A stretch of 64,000 nt of DNA, from assembly GCA_030867875.1 (NCBI GenBank), contig JAOWCC010000019.1, forward strand, positions 82,798,861-82,862,860. The letters are read 5' to 3'. Position 1 is the stretch's first letter. Every line of letters starts with the position of its first letter. Shown piece by piece: positions 1-12,094 of this stretch. The notes beneath the pieces are model-generated. The model was not told the origin of the DNA, made no database searches, and saw nothing but the letters and a program-made list of their open reading frames with translations. The stretch comes from Actinernus sp. WN-2022. Its lineage: Eukaryota > Cnidaria > Anthozoa > Actiniaria > Actinernidae. The translations under genes and the position numbers were made by a program.

Positions 1-206
1 ATTCTAATCATTTAATGGAGTCAAGAACACGCAAATCAAGGTCAATGATATATTAGTGTTAACCAGCCCAGCTTGAAAATGGAAAGAACAGGTCAAATAA
101 ACCCACTCATTTGAACTGGTCGAAGCATGGTTCAAGTACCGGTAGTCATCTTTATGTCGGGTTTGCATTTCCTATATAAACAAATTGTTATTGTTTTTGA
201 GCACAG

Positions 207-3200
207 GATGCTTGTCCTGCCTGTAGTCAGCGACCTCAAAATCTAACATTCCCGGACGATGCAACGCTCAAAGATGTGGTGGACTTTCTCTGCCAGGATC
301 AGAAATAGTAAGTTTGTTGCCCAGTTACACGGAAAGCACTGCCACACCTTGTAATACCATTCAACGTATTGCTTGTAAGATTAGGCACTTATCGACTGAG
401 TGCTAGATCCGGACGGGAAATTATTTGGCTCGAGTTCATGACGTACGGACGTGCAAATTGACCGAGAGTCAAATATTTTCCGCTCCGGACCTCGCACTCA
501 ACCAATAAGTACCTAACGACGTAACTCAGTCAATGGTTATTTTATCACTTGAAACTTTCATATGGCAAAAACAACAAGCCAAAATTCGAGCAGGGCTTTT
601 CCGGCCCACCCACGTCAAACACTTACGGCCCCCATCACGTAGCTTTTGTAAATGGTTTTTAAAGGAAAGCGTGTGGGGGACCGTACGGGTCATACGCGAA
701 CGGCCTTTAGTTACTGCGATATCACAGTGCCGTTCCTAAATACGCTAGCTACCCAGACATGATAATTCAGTTGGAGTTTAATGGCTTCCATAAATCATAC
801 ATTCCTTTGTGTTCTATCTCAATTCTCACTGGTCATGGGTGAACTGAGAATCGAGTGGAGAGAAATTGTATTGAAACGGCCAGTTATATTAGAATCAAGC
901 TGCATCAAGTCACATCAGTAAAGTATCTTTCAACGACGTATTGTATTCTTTATTTGAAAAGACAGCATTCACAACCAGTATTTTTTTTTGCGACATTTTC
1001 CATAGTTCCAAAGCCTCTTTTTTTGCCTCAGTTAATTGAATGAAATGTGTTGTTGATAGTGGTAGTAACCATGACACTAATAGTGCACTTGGCAAACATG
1101 TTGCAGTCAAATGAAGCACCCTGGACTGACCACTATGGTGAATGGAAAGAACAAGACGCTCTATATGCAGGTAAACAAGTTATCTACACCTTCTATATAT
1201 ACCATGGAGAATACAATAACTCTCAATTTACGGCATTTTGCCATATATTTTTTCCACGATTATTTCCTCGATATTTCCACGCTTTCGCCTGAAATATTGG
1301 AAAGTAAGTATGGAAATACAATCGAAAACAACCAACTAAATCAACACATACACAGCAGAATCAAGTCAAAAGGCATTTTATTTCAAAATCGGTTACACGA
1401 GTGAGTTTCGGAACTTTGCTAAGAAATAATGGATTAACAGAAAGAGGAGGATGGTTAGCCTGTGCTTAAAGTGCATATACGCCCTAGCCAGAAATCACTT
1501 ATTTGGGTGCCGCAAAGTATTTAAAATCTTGTTCAGCCATTGTTTAGCTACTTATAATCGTAATATTGCTTTCAAGTTCCTATAACCCTTTTGCAATTTT
1601 GATAGCTTATGAACCTCCGAAACCTTTTTAGTACTTCTGTGAAGAAAGTTTTGGTTTACGGTGAGTACTTTATGTTCTACGCTTGTTTGAAATCGTGTAA
1701 ATGTGACCTTTCCTGACCCATGACCGCGTAAGTAAAATCCTGGGTCGAAACCTGGGTAGACGTCATCTCATTAATGCATTATTCTCCAAGGCGCCTTTTT
1801 ATCACAACAACATCGACGCATAGAAAATCTACACAGTTTGCGAGTTATTAGTAAAGAAAAATGTAATTTTAGTCAACATGTTAAGTATTTTTCAAATGAT
1901 TGCAAAGCCGAATTAATTAATATATGACGTCAAGATGACGTCTATACAGGTATCGACCCAGGCTTTTACTTACGCGGTCATGGGTCAGGAAAGGTTACAT
2001 TTACACGATTTCAAACAAGCGTAGAACATAAAGTATTCACTGTAAACCAAAACTTTCTTCACAGAAGTACTCAACTTTTCGGAGGTTCATAAGCAATACA
2101 AATTGCAAAAGGTTTAGACACTTTAAGGTGCATTACAAATCCTTGAAATGACGTCATTTAGGGGAATTATGCTAATGATTGAACATGAATTGAGTAGTAA
2201 CATTGAATTACTTCATTTATAGAGTTGTTTTTGGGGTGTCAGATATTTGATACTTACAATCGGAGAAAGATAGTTTACAACCGAATTCAGTGTTACGTGC
2301 ACAGAGCATCATTCGACGTACTCATTTGAGACAATCATTCGACATGCTGTGTAACCAGGCTCACTTGTTTATCGTGGTTTTGAGGTACAGAATCGAATAA
2401 TGTAGGTGCTTTTTTAGATTCGATTACTCGAAAGACTTAGCTAACATGTATTACACGACCACATCAGCAATTGTGCTGCGTTTAAACGAATCGTGTTTAA
2501 ATAGAAGGTTTTTGTATTGTATTGTATTGTAAGTGGCGGAATGTGCGTGGAATGATTATGTCGAGTGTTTGTCTAAAAGACTTGAAACATCGCCTATGCA
2601 CGTAACACTGAAATCGGTTGTGATACATGAAGTGAACTGACAAGAACAGGAAAAGGAATTAGGATTATGTTCTGACCTAAATGACGTCATCGAAATTTGA
2701 TTCCTTAATAAATGAAAATGTTAATTATTCTTGACTGGTTTTAAGAGTAATATTATCATTGCTTTAAAGCGATTTGAGAAATAATGATCATCATTACTTT
2801 AAACTCGAGATCGTGTTGGTCAAGCAAAAAAAATGTAACTTAGTATATTATATGAACGAGTTGGAAGACCGGAACAAAACCATACAGCTCTCTAGCCGGG
2901 ACTACCAACAGACAAAAAAGACAGAGATATTCAGCTCTGTCTGTTCGGGTTACCATCACTTTTGCTGCTAGGTCTTGACTGAATTAGTTGTACTTTTACG
3001 GGTTAAGCCAACAACTCTCATACTTGACTGTGGTTGTGATAAAAATATTATTTCAAGGTGATTAACATGAGACGTCATTGTTTTGCTTTCTTTTTCAGTC
3101 TGTCAAATCAATAGAAGAGAAAACAAGAGGAAATCTACCGAAGCGACTTAAAGGTATTTAAGAGTAAAATAGGCACTTTGCAAAACATGGTCACATGACC

Positions 3201-4539
3201 TTTTTAGCTTGTCAATCAAAATAATTTCGTGCTGGAACAACATGGATGCCAGCACGGCTTGCTAGCCAGCCTTATAAACTCTGTTAAATTTTGAGTTTTA
3301 ACACATTTGCCATTCCTCCAGTTTTAAAGATATGAACCTAAAACTTGTGCTGTTTACCAATTTTGGCTTGCTATTTCCATTTCAGGCATTCATATTGTTC
3401 TAGCACCAAATTATTTTTGATTGACAAGCTAAAAAGGTCACGTGACTGTTTAGTCTCGTCCCCAGGCTTCTACTTAGTCGTATATGTAGTTATGATATGA
3501 AATCATGTTTGCCGCGTAGCACTAGTAAGTGTAAATAATGTCATGTAAAGTGGTAAGCTGTAGTGCTATGTGTGCACGCCCTACGAGGGAAAGAGAAAAA
3601 ATATCTGACCCAAGTGGGACTCGAACCCAACGACCTCCAGGTTGCATGTCTGGCGCTCTACCAACTGAGCTATCAAGTCAGATGAGAGCAATCGTGGGTA
3701 TTGGTGCGTTTTATGGGGTCACGGCGATTATATATATGTATATGTAGTTATGATATGAAATCATGTTTGCCGCGTAGCACTAGTAAGTGTAAATAATGTG
3801 ATGTAAAGTGGTAAGCTGTAGTGCTAGTCGTCCCATCATACAACGCTGTTTCTTTCCAATATTCCGTCGAGGAACAATAACAATGACCAAGTCGAGATTG
3901 GAGTAGACATTTTCATACATTTGCCTCACTGGTTAGGTCAGTTGGTAGAGCACGGTCTAGAGTGCGGGAGGTCGGGGGTTCGAATCCCGGCCGCGTCCTT
4001 GGGCAGGGACGTTTATAAGCCGTTGGCCTTGTCTCCTTCTAATCAGTATTTGAAGGGGACGTGAAAGAACCTGTTGTATACTACTCGAAAAAGAGCAGGG
4101 GATTGTCACCCGGTACAGCAACCTGGCCATTGCACTAACCACACACTCAACATTGTAAACTGCATGGCAGCTATTAGCGCCGTGAAGCAGTCCGAAATAA
4201 TTCACTGACGGGATATGTCAGTCATATGTAAAGCGCCATGAAACTGTGGTTGATATGGCGCTATATAAATATGGCCATTATTATTATTATTACATTTGCT
4301 GTAATTTTGTCTACCCCATTCTCGACTTGGTGCCATTGTTAGATCCAATGGCCAAATGAGAGTGAAAGCTGTTATCGACTCATGCTCGTTTGATCAGGAC
4401 CTAACAGGATACATTTTAGTTATCCTTCTTATCTTATGCAGAACTCGGCCTAACAGATGGACAGGAGATTGTAGTGGCAGACTCGACTACACCCAAAGCT
4501 ATTATCTGTAGGATTAACTTCACCTCCAGTATGGAATAG
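207..4539 (+). CDS. UBA3: UBA3, NEDD8-activating enzyme E1 catalytic subunit, last four exons (5' part outside window)
   Basis: UBA3 pairs with NAE1 to adenylate NEDD8 and pass it to UBE2M, which starts cullin neddylation. Exons: 207-307, 1107-1170, 3099-3153 and 4442-4539, stop TAG. Every junction has AG/GT sites and the phases agree (2, 2, 1). The 105 visible residues begin DACPACSQRPQNL, with the CPAC zinc cysteines, and run through GKNKTLYMQ, SVKSIEEKTRGNL and ELGLTDGQEIVVADSTTP to the C-terminus. This is the ubiquitin-fold domain that recruits the E2, and it aligns end to end with animal UBA3. Several AATAAA-like signals lie within 200 bp after the stop. The two last exons are repeated at 9842-11263. 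The catalytic cysteine region lies left of the window. Confidence 0.93.
1581..2113. mobile_element. Foldback/MITE copy 1 at left edge of duplication
   Basis: Long inverted arms of about 170 bp run 1581-1750 and 1945-2113. Each contains GAACCTCCGAAA, a run through TTTCTTCACAGAAGTAC, CCTGACCCATGACCGCG and CCTGGGTCGA. The element is non-coding and lies in a UBA3 intron. Related copies are at 8371 and 14888. Confidence 0.85.
3189..3446. mobile_element. Small foldback in UBA3 last intron (unit 1)
   Basis: Arms of about 50 bp begin GGTCACATGACCTTTTTAGC and end with the complement at 3446, including TTGTCAATCAAAATAATTT opposite AAATTATTTTTGATTGACAA. It is non-coding, lies 36 bp after the UBA3 exon and is duplicated at 9932-10189. 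Confidence 0.8.
3606..3679 (-). pseudogene. tRNA-Ala(UGC)-like pseudogene, unit 1
   Basis: On the minus strand 74 nt can fold as a cloverleaf: acceptor GACUUGA/UUGGGUC with three G-U pairs, D stem GCUC/GAGC, anticodon loop CAUGCAA reading UGC, and a T loop with the B-box GGGTTCGAGTCCC. Position 33 is A instead of U, and both the anticodon and T stems have an outer mismatch. A T-run follows downstream. A near-identical direct repeat of about 90 bp flanks it (3483-3572 and 3737-3825). It is more likely a pseudogene or SINE head than a working tRNA. Confidence 0.5.
3921..4293 (+). mobile_element. tRNA-derived SINE, unit 1
   Basis: The head has an A-box-like TTAGGTCAGTTGG and a B-box GGGGGTTCGAATCCC. 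The body follows (GACGTTTATAAGCCGTTGG, GAGCAGGGGATTGTCACC) and a (TTA)n tail ends it. Related copies are at 10691 (duplicated) and 16461 (diverged, minus strand), so it is a true interspersed family. Confidence 0.82.
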
Positions 4540-7063
4540 ATACTGCAGCAGTCAGTTGTAGAGAAGGCCTGGAGGAGTCGCTGTTTCTTAGATTAAAATG
4601 TTATACATTGGACATTGCAGCATGTAAAGAGTTTATAGAAAATATATTAGTTGAGTGTAACATAATAAATACCTACACGAAGAACACGATAAATAAAAAA
4701 AGAAAATTTCGAAACGTTTTAGAGCATTTGTCATTTGTCTCAAAATGTGGCGATGATAGACTTTGGATCGTTCATGATCGTTTCAAACGTCAAACTTTTC
4801 ATGCGCCGAACCTAATTAGTTCAAAAGAAGCTGCCTAATTATCTTTTGTTTCAATTGCGTTGCCCCATTTTAGACCACGTGACAGCTCTCCAGAGGATTC
4901 AGTGCTTTGTTTTCCAATTATAGAAATCGTTTTTTTTTTCTGAATACCAAGAGGGAAGTCACGTGGTCTGAAATGGTGCAAAAACAGCAGGGAAGCTGAA
5001 TTGTCTATTGCACCCTCGTTTCCGGTTCCGGATTTTTCACACACGGTGAAGTTCCCAGACTGCACCAGAGCAAGAATACCGAGTGAAGTCTCCACCGTCC
5101 CTGGGTACTCTCCTTTTGAGGATTTACAATGGAACATTACCAAACTATCAAAAGGAGAACATATAGTGAAGATAGTTGTTTATTAAAGACTTTAGGCAGT
5201 ATTTTATGACCGTTGACGAACTCTGTAACCCTTACTCTAAAGTTTAACGTTTATCTGTTCGATTTGAATTTCGCGCGATAAGCAATCCGTAGGAAGCACT
5301 CAAACGGAGCATCGCAGAGATGTTCATTGGACAAAGGCTGAGTGACAACTCAATTTGTCAGTGAACTTCACTGTGCGCTTCGTCATTCGAACTGTGCGCT
5401 ACAGACTGCGTTTTGTCATACATACAGTGCGCTTTGTCATATAAGCAGTGCGCTAAGACATTGCGTTTTGTCATACAGACAGTGCGCTTTGTAATTGTTT
5501 TATGATAGCTAGAAACATGACGAAAATCGCAAGGAAATGATATCGCGCTGTATTCGTAAAACTACAAAAGCGACGGAATCTGCATGCATTTATTTCGGAA
5601 AATTAGCAATTTAAAGTGAATGATGTTCGATCACCGGCGTAAAGACTGTACGCCATTCAAGCTAGCTAAAAAGGTGTCCACATCTCGATAAAAAAGGCAA
5701 TAGCCAGGAACTTTTTATGTGCAGTAACGCTTAATGCATTGGAGATGAACTAGAAACAGTCAAAAGTTACGGCAAAGACCGGATTTAGTCTTTACAGATA
5801 GCGTACCAGAAGTCATTGCAAAGAGGCACTGTAACATTCTCAGTTACAACTACACGTCTTACCCTTTTATAATAATTCAGCCAGAAAAGCTGCATGTGGT
5901 TACAACAAAGTTCCTCACGGTACTAACAACAGCGTCATACGACGGTCCAATGAATCAAAACCAATTGAGCTACGAAATGGTTGAACAAATTATTCTCTGA
6001 TTCGCCCGACTCTCCTAATACGCACAGGGCAGTTTCTCAACTTGATTTTTTTTTTATCAAAAGTAAAGTTGAAAGCAACCACACACTATTTTGACATTGA
6101 TAATCGCGTACGTTACGTCATTACGTGTTCCATAGAACAGTACATGAAATAATCTTGTACAGTCATTTGTACGTGATATATCAAAAACGAGAGCAAGTGT
6201 TTTACCAGGAGAATCGAAACAGATTAAAGCACGACGCGAGTTTACAAAAGGGGCGAGATATCATTGGGCCAAAGATAATAAATTGTTCTCCGAGTATAGT
6301 ATGATCTTGAATATTCGCTTCTCTTTCGTCAAATTAGTGCGTATTTACGTCATTTTACATCTCATTAACTCTAGTACGCGTCAGTTGAATAGATCACGGT
6401 CAAAGGTAAAATCATCGTAATTGGACTTTGCAGCTAACGAATCACGTGGTTGTACTGGAGAGCCAAAAATATCTGACTTCATTTATATAAAGGCCTTGTA
6501 CGAGATCGGTATTGCTATTAGCAAAACCTGCTTGTAAACGCTATTTTCCACCTCTAAAACAGCAATTTTAAAGATTGCTTACTGTCCAGCATCCATGGCA
6601 ATGCCTTTTCCATCACGAGCTCAATTCATTCGTTAATGAAGTATTATATCAGCACGTTGCAAACCAAGTAGTTATTGAGACATGGACAGGAGAGTTTAGA
6701 TCTTTTTATTGAAAGCCATCGTCCTTCCAAAAGAACTTATGGATTACCTGTATACGGAGGCAGTGAATCAGATTTGAACATTGTACGGCGTTTCCTCAAA
6801 CTGCTACAAACGACGCTACATATCAGAATTACTTAATGTATACGATTTACTTCAGAAAGGTGACCGTAATTTCCTTGACAAGATAAGAGCCAACGAGTGC
6901 CACCCACTTTTTTCTATTAATTGTAATGTTGTTTAAGCAGCCAATTATGTGCCATCCATACAGTTGACTATGAAACTCGTGTCATTCACCTTATTCAAAT
7001 CTCATGGGAGGAAGTCTGGTAACAATAGTATCAGAGCGAGGCCAGTTGTCCCAAAGATCACAA
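4540..7063. other. UBA3 3' flank, no gene recognised (also 11264-14220)
   Basis: The first few hundred bases are probably UBA3 3' UTR. A short foldback with GACCACGTGAC arms lies at 4864-4978. An open frame at 5001-5186 (and 11697-11909) has no recognised family. The rest is AT-rich with short open frames only. Unit 2 repeats the same content. Confidence 0.5.
5371..5496. repeat. Minisatellite, about 20-bp unit, unit 1
   Basis: Imperfect repeats of a unit like CAGTGCGCTTTGTCATACA, five to six copies with some broken ones. The unit 2 counterpart is 12095-12258, where the last three copies are more regular, so the array changed after duplication. Confidence 0.75.
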
Positions 7064-7189
7064 AATTGGGGCCATCCCTTCATGTAGGACGACACGAATT
7101 GCTACCAAATTGAATTGTATTGTATTGTATTCTATTGTATTTTTGGTAAAAATTCGTGTCGTCCTACGTAAAGGGATTGCCCACAATTG
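7064..7189. mobile_element. Short foldback, unit 1
   Basis: Arms AGGACGACACGAATT and AATTCGTGTCGTCCT, with GGGGCCATCCCTT opposite AAGGGATTGCCC, flank a TATTGTATTG spacer. Copy at 14222-14340. Confidence 0.72.
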
Positions 7190-7410
7190 GAGTGGATCAG
7201 AAATGTAGTGGTGGTAGTGGTAATTTATTTACCCACGTTTCATCACAGAGTGAGCCAGACTCGGAAATATGTACTTCGTTTCTGTCGTACCGCACTGTTG
7301 TGCTTTTGTATAATAAGGAAATTAGCGTATTTTCCGCCATCACTTGTAGATGCTTTCTTTTCCTGTGACAAACTGAGACAACTGGCCTTGCTCGCCTTTG
7401 ATGCCTTTAA

Positions 7411-7989
7411 AGTGCCAATGACATGAAAAAAATCGATAATTTTATTTCATTTTATTAAAATATAGGCTTCCCTTACCATTTTGTGCAATGATAAATCAAT
7501 TTGGAGAGCACGAACATAATTTTATTTCGTATCGAAGTCAGGCATAATTGCTAAAATTAGGCGATAATTGTTATGCCGTTAAAGATATGCTAATCACATG
7601 CGTGACGTCACTAGGTCCGACATTAATATTCACAAAAGTAAAAATATGGCTGACTGCAAGGATTCTATTAGAACAATTATGGCCATCGTCAAGGTTTCTC
7701 AAAGTATTACACATTTAAATTGAAAACTGGCCAAAAATGTACTTATTTTGTAGTATTTATGGAGACGAATATAAATGCGCAGACCTAGTGACGTCACGCA
7801 TGTGATTACCATATCTTTAACAGCAGAAATATTGTCGCCTGATTTTGGCAATTCTGCCTGACCGATAGAAAAAAAAAATATGTTCGCGCTCTCCAAATTG
7901 ATTTTTAATTGCACAAAATGAATAAGAGAAGCCTAGAATTTAATAAAATAAAATAAAAACGGGATCGAATTTTTCATTTCATTGGCACT
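7411..7989. mobile_element. TTAA-flanked MITE (piggyBac-like) in unit 1
   Basis: The element starts AGTGCCAATGACATGAAA and ends with the complement TTTCATTTCATTGGCACT. Subterminal arms extend through ATTTTATTAAAATATAGGC and its partner. TTAA lies on both sides (7407-7410 and 7990-7993). Unit 2 has the empty site with one TTAA at 14556-14559, so insertion after the duplication is the simplest reading. It is 579 bp and non-coding. The TTAA target and precise empty site are typical of piggyBac non-autonomous elements. Confidence 0.85.
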
Positions 7990-8165
7990 TTAAATAAATA
8001 AGGTGAATCGGTATCATATTTCACTTTACAAATGGTATTATTGGTATGAAGGTTTCCACTTTATATGTACCAGCTGATGTAAACTTCCTATTGGATCTAA
8101 CAGGGAATGATGTCGTGATGGCACATTAGCACCTTGCTTTCCAGTTTCTTCATGACTAATTGGTC

Positions 8166-8313
8166 CTACGTGGTATCTTTACTGCTTCCATTGGTTTCTT
8201 TTTGTTTGCTTAGGAGCCGGCCATCACTTGGAACTAAGTTTGGTATTCCATTTAGTATGGTGTAGGCCACTCCCAGTTCATCACTTATGAGTTCATTTGC
8301 CACTGGATCATAT
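8166..8313 (-). pseudogene. PYURF: Surplus copy of PYURF last exon
   Basis: This 148-bp copy of the PYURF terminal exon starts after a CTCAG acceptor and encodes the same 48 residues (YDPVANELISDELG to SSKDTT) and stop as 14683-14830. It lies in unit 1 of the tandem duplication, beyond the terminal exon of the intact gene in the direction of transcription. It could only be used if the PYURF transcript skipped the proximal exon or read through it. The reading frame is undamaged, which fits a recent duplication. Confidence 0.88.
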
Positions 8314-8370
8314 CTGAGACATGAACAATTCCAATACTCGATACTGAATTTCAAACCTGTTCTTGTGAGC

Positions 8371-8876
8371 CTAACCCTTGCTACAAGTTTTATACCTATG
8401 AACCTCCAAAACGTTTTGACTACTTCTGTGAAGAGAATACTGTATGTTCTATGCTTATTTGAAATCGTGAAAATTTGACCTTTCCTGACCCATGACAGCG
8501 TAAGTAAAAGCCTGGGTCGATACCTGGGTAGATCTCATCTCATTAATACATTATTCTCCATGGCGCCTTTCTTTCACAACAACATCGACTTATAGAGAAT
8601 ATACACAGTTTGTGAGTTGTTAGTAAAGAAAAAGTCATTTTGGTCAACTTTTTAAGTATTTATTCAAATTAACGCAAAGTTGAATTAATTAGATGACGTC
8701 TACCCAGGAATCGACCCAGGCTTTTACTTACGCTGTCATGGGTCAGGAAAGGTTACATTTACACGATTTCAAACAAGCGTAGAACATAAAGTATTCACTG
8801 TAAACCAAAACTTTCTTCACAGAAGTACTCAACTTTTCGGAGGTTCATAAGCAATACAAATTGCAAAAGGGTTATA
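8371..8876. mobile_element. Foldback/MITE copy 2, chimeric, at duplication junction
   Basis: Same family as 1581-2113. The left part (to about 8735) shares the diagnostic variants of copy 3: CCAAAACGTTTTGACTAC, GAGAATACTGTATG and GCTGTCATG. The right part (from 8754) shares those of copy 1: GGTTACATTTACACG and TATTCACTGTAAACC. The switch lies within 8735-8753. Confidence 0.85.
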
Positions 8877-9931
8877 TCCTTGAAATGACGTCATTTAGGG
8901 GACATTATGCTAATAATTGAACATGAATTGAGTAGTAACATTGAATTACTTCATTTATAGAGTTGTTTTTTGGGGTGTCAGATATTTGATACTTACAATC
9001 GGAGAAAGATAGTTTACAACCGAATTCAGTGTTACGTGCACAGAGCATCATTCGACGTACTCATTTGACACAGTCATTCGACATGCTGTGTAACCAGGCT
9101 CAGTTGTTTATCGTGGTTTTGAGGTACAGAATCGAATAATGTAGGTGCTTTTTTAGATTCGATTACTCGAAAGACTTAGCTAACATGTATTACACGACCA
9201 CATCAGCAATTGTGCTGCGTTTAAACGAATCGTGTTTAAATAGAAGGTTTTTGTATTGTATTGTATTGTAAGTGGCGGAATGTGCGTGGAATGATTATGT
9301 CGAGTGTTTGTCTAAAAGACTTGAAACATCGCCTATGCACGTAACACTGAAATCGGTTGTGATACATGAAGTGAACTGACAAGAACAGGAAAAGGAATTA
9401 GGATTATGTTCTGACCTAAATGACGTCATCGAAATTTGATTCCTTAATAAATGAAAATGTTAATTATTCTTGACTGGTTTTAAGAGTAATATTATCATTG
9501 CTTTAAAGCGATTTGAGAAATAATGATCATCATTACTTTAAACTCGAGATCGTGTTGGTCAAGCAAAAAAAATGTAACTTAGTATATTATATGAACGAGT
9601 TGGAAGACCGGACGGAACAAAACCATACAGCTCTCTAGCCGGGACTACCAACAGACAAAAAGGACAGAGATATTCAGCTCTGTCTGTTCGGGTTACCATC
9701 ACTTTTGCTGCTAGGTCTTGACTGAATTAGTTGTACTTTTACGGGTTAAGCCAACAACTCTCATACTTGACTGTGGTTGTGATAAAAATATTATTTCAAG
9801 GTGATTAACATGAGACGTCATTGTTTTGCTTTCTTTTTCAGTCTGTCAAATCAATAGAAGAGAAAACAAGAGGAAATCTACCGAAGCGACTTAAAGGTAT
9901 TTAAGAGTAAAATAGGCACTTTGCAAAACAT

Positions 9932-10189
9932 GGTCACATGACCTTTTTAGCTTGTCAATCAAAATAATTTCGTGCTGGAACAACATGGATGCCAGCACGG
10001 CTTGCTAGCCAGCCTTATAAACTCTGTTAAATTTTGAGTTTTAACAAATTTGCCATTCCTCCAGTTCTAAAGATATGAACCTAAAACTTGTGCTGTTTAC
10101 CAATTTTGGCTTGCTATTTCCATTTCAGGCATTCATATTGTTCTAGCACCAAATTATTTTTGATTGACAAGCTAAAAAGGTCACGTGAC
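9932..10189. mobile_element. Small foldback (unit 2 copy)
   Basis: Copy of the 3189-3446 foldback, carried by the segmental duplication. Confidence 0.8.
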
Positions 10190-10348
10190 TGTTTAGTCTC
10201 GTCCCCAGGCTTCTACTTAGTCGTATATGTAGTTATGATATGAAATCATGTTTGCCGCGTAGCACTAGTAAGTGTAAATAATGTGATGTAAAGTAGTAAG
10301 CTGTAGTGCTGTGTGTGCACGCCCTACGAGGGAAAGAGAAAACATATC

Positions 10349-10422
10349 TGACCCAAGTGGGACTCGAACCCAACGACCTCCAGGTTGCATGTCTGGCGCT
10401 CTACCAACTGAGCTATCAAGTC
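10349..10422 (-). pseudogene. tRNA-Ala(UGC)-like pseudogene, unit 2
   Basis: Copy of 3606-3679 with the same cloverleaf, the same A at position 33 and the same flanking direct repeat. The downstream T-run is interrupted by a G, which weakens any pol III terminator. Confidence 0.5.
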
Positions 10423-10690
10423 AGATGAGAGCAATCGTGGGTATTGGTGCGTTTTATGGGGTCACGGCGATTATATATGTATATGTAGTTATGATATGAA
10501 ATCATGTTTGCCGCGTAGCACTAGTAAGTGTAAATAATGTGATGTAAAGTGGTAAGCTGTAGTGCTAGTCGTCCCATCATACAACGCTGTTTCTTTCCAA
10601 TATGGCGGCCTTTTTGACTCGAGGTAGAAGCTTTCCGTCGAGGAACAATAACAATGACCAAGTCGAGATTGGAGTAGACATTTTCATACA

Positions 10691-11069
10691 TTTGCCTCAC
10701 TGGTTAGGTCAGTTGGTAGAGCACGGTCTAGAGTGCGGGAGGTCGGGGGTTCGAATCCCGGCCGCGTCCTTGGGCAGGGACGTTTATAAGCCGTTGGCCT
10801 TGTCTCCTTCTACTTCTAATCAGTATTTGAAGGGGACGTAAAGAACCTGTTGTATACTACTCGAAAAAGAGCAGGGGATTGTCACCCGGTACAGCAGCCT
10901 GGCCATTGCACTAACCACACACTCAACATTGTAAACTGCGTGGCAGCTATTAGCGCCGTGAAGCAGTCCGAAATAATTCACTGACGGGATATGTCAGTCA
11001 TATGTAAAGCGCCATGAAACTGTGGTTGATATGGCGCTATATAAATATGGCCATTATTATTATTATTAC
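10691..11069 (+). mobile_element. tRNA-derived SINE, unit 2
   Basis: Copy of 3921-4293 carried by the duplication, with the (TTA)n tail intact. It ends about 95 bp before the surplus UBA3 terminal exon. Confidence 0.82.
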
Positions 11070-12094
11070 ATTTGCTGTAATGAGAGTGAAAGCTGTTATC
11101 GACTCATGCTCGTTTGATCAGGACCTAACAGGATACATTTTAGTTATCCTTCTTATCTTATGCAGAACTCGGCCTAACAGATGGACAGGAGATTGTAGTG
11201 GCAGACTCGACTACACCCAAAGCTATTATCTGTAGGATTAACTTCACCTCCAGTATGGAATAGATACTGCAGCAGTCAGTTGTAGAGAAGGCCTGGAGGA
11301 GTCGCTGTTTCTTAGATTAAAATGTTATACATTGGACATTGCAGCATGTAAAGAGTTTATAGAAAATATATTAGTTGAGTGTAACATAATAAATACCTAC
11401 ACGAAGAACACGATAAATAAAAAAAGAAAATTTCGAAACGTTTTAGAGCATTTGTCATTTGTCTCAAAATGTGGCGATGATAGACTTTGGATCGTTCATG
11501 ATCGTTTCAAACGTCAAACTTTTCATGCGCCGAACCTAATTAGTTCAAAAGAAGCTGCCTAATTATCTTTTGTTTCAATTGCGTTGGCCATTTCAGACCA
11601 CGTGACAGCTCTCCAGAGGATTCAGTGCTTTGTTTTCCAATTATAGAAATCGTTTTTTTTCTTCTGAATACCAAGAGAAAGTCACGTGGTCTGAAATGGT
11701 GCAAAAACAGCAGGGAAGCTGAATTGTCTATTGCACCCTCGTTTCCGGTTCCGGATTTTTCACACACGGTGAAGTTCCCATACTGCACCAGAGCAAGAAT
11801 ACCGAGTGAAGTCTCCACCGTCCCTGGGTACTCTCATTTTGAGGATTTACAATGGAACATTACCAAACTATCAAAAGGAGAACATATAGTGAAGATAGTT
11901 GTTTATTAAAGACTTTAGGCAGTATTTTATGACGGTTGACGAACTCTGTAACCCTTACTCTAAAGTTTAACGTTTATCTGTTCGATTTGAATTTCGCGCG
12001 ATAAGCAATCCGTAGGAAGCACTCAAACGGAGCATCGCAGAGATGTTCATTGGACAAAGGCTGAGTGACAACTCAATTTGTCAGTGAACTTCAT

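Larger units (their letters stand above)
1996..8753. repeat. Tandem segmental duplication, unit 1
   Basis: This segment matches 8754-15273 in the same order and orientation. It includes the UBA3 exons at 3099 and 4442, foldbacks at 3189 and 7064, the tRNA-like gene, the SINE, a minisatellite and the PYURF exon at 8166. Differences are a 579-bp MITE only here (7411-7989), a LINE tail only in unit 2, and small indels such as about 50 bp near 4310. Boundaries are set by the foldback elements at both ends. Confidence 0.92.
9842..11263 (+). pseudogene. UBA3: Surplus copy of the last two UBA3 exons
   Basis: Exon copies at 9842-9896 and 11166-11263 match 3099-3153 and 4442-4539 in sequence, length and splice sites; the coding bases appear identical. 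They lie in the second unit of the tandem duplication. No copy of the upstream exons precedes them, so they cannot make a protein alone. Exon 1107-1170 could in principle splice onto 9842 instead of 3099 and give the same protein with a different 3' UTR. Whether that happens cannot be told from sequence. I call it a pseudogene because it is a headless fragment, although nothing in it is broken. Confidence 0.88.

Noticed and set aside
5001..5186. 61-codon open frame (IAPSFPVPDFSHTVKF), repeated in unit 2
   Set aside because: Present in both units only because of the segmental duplication. No family, and no splice or promoter context strong enough to call a gene.
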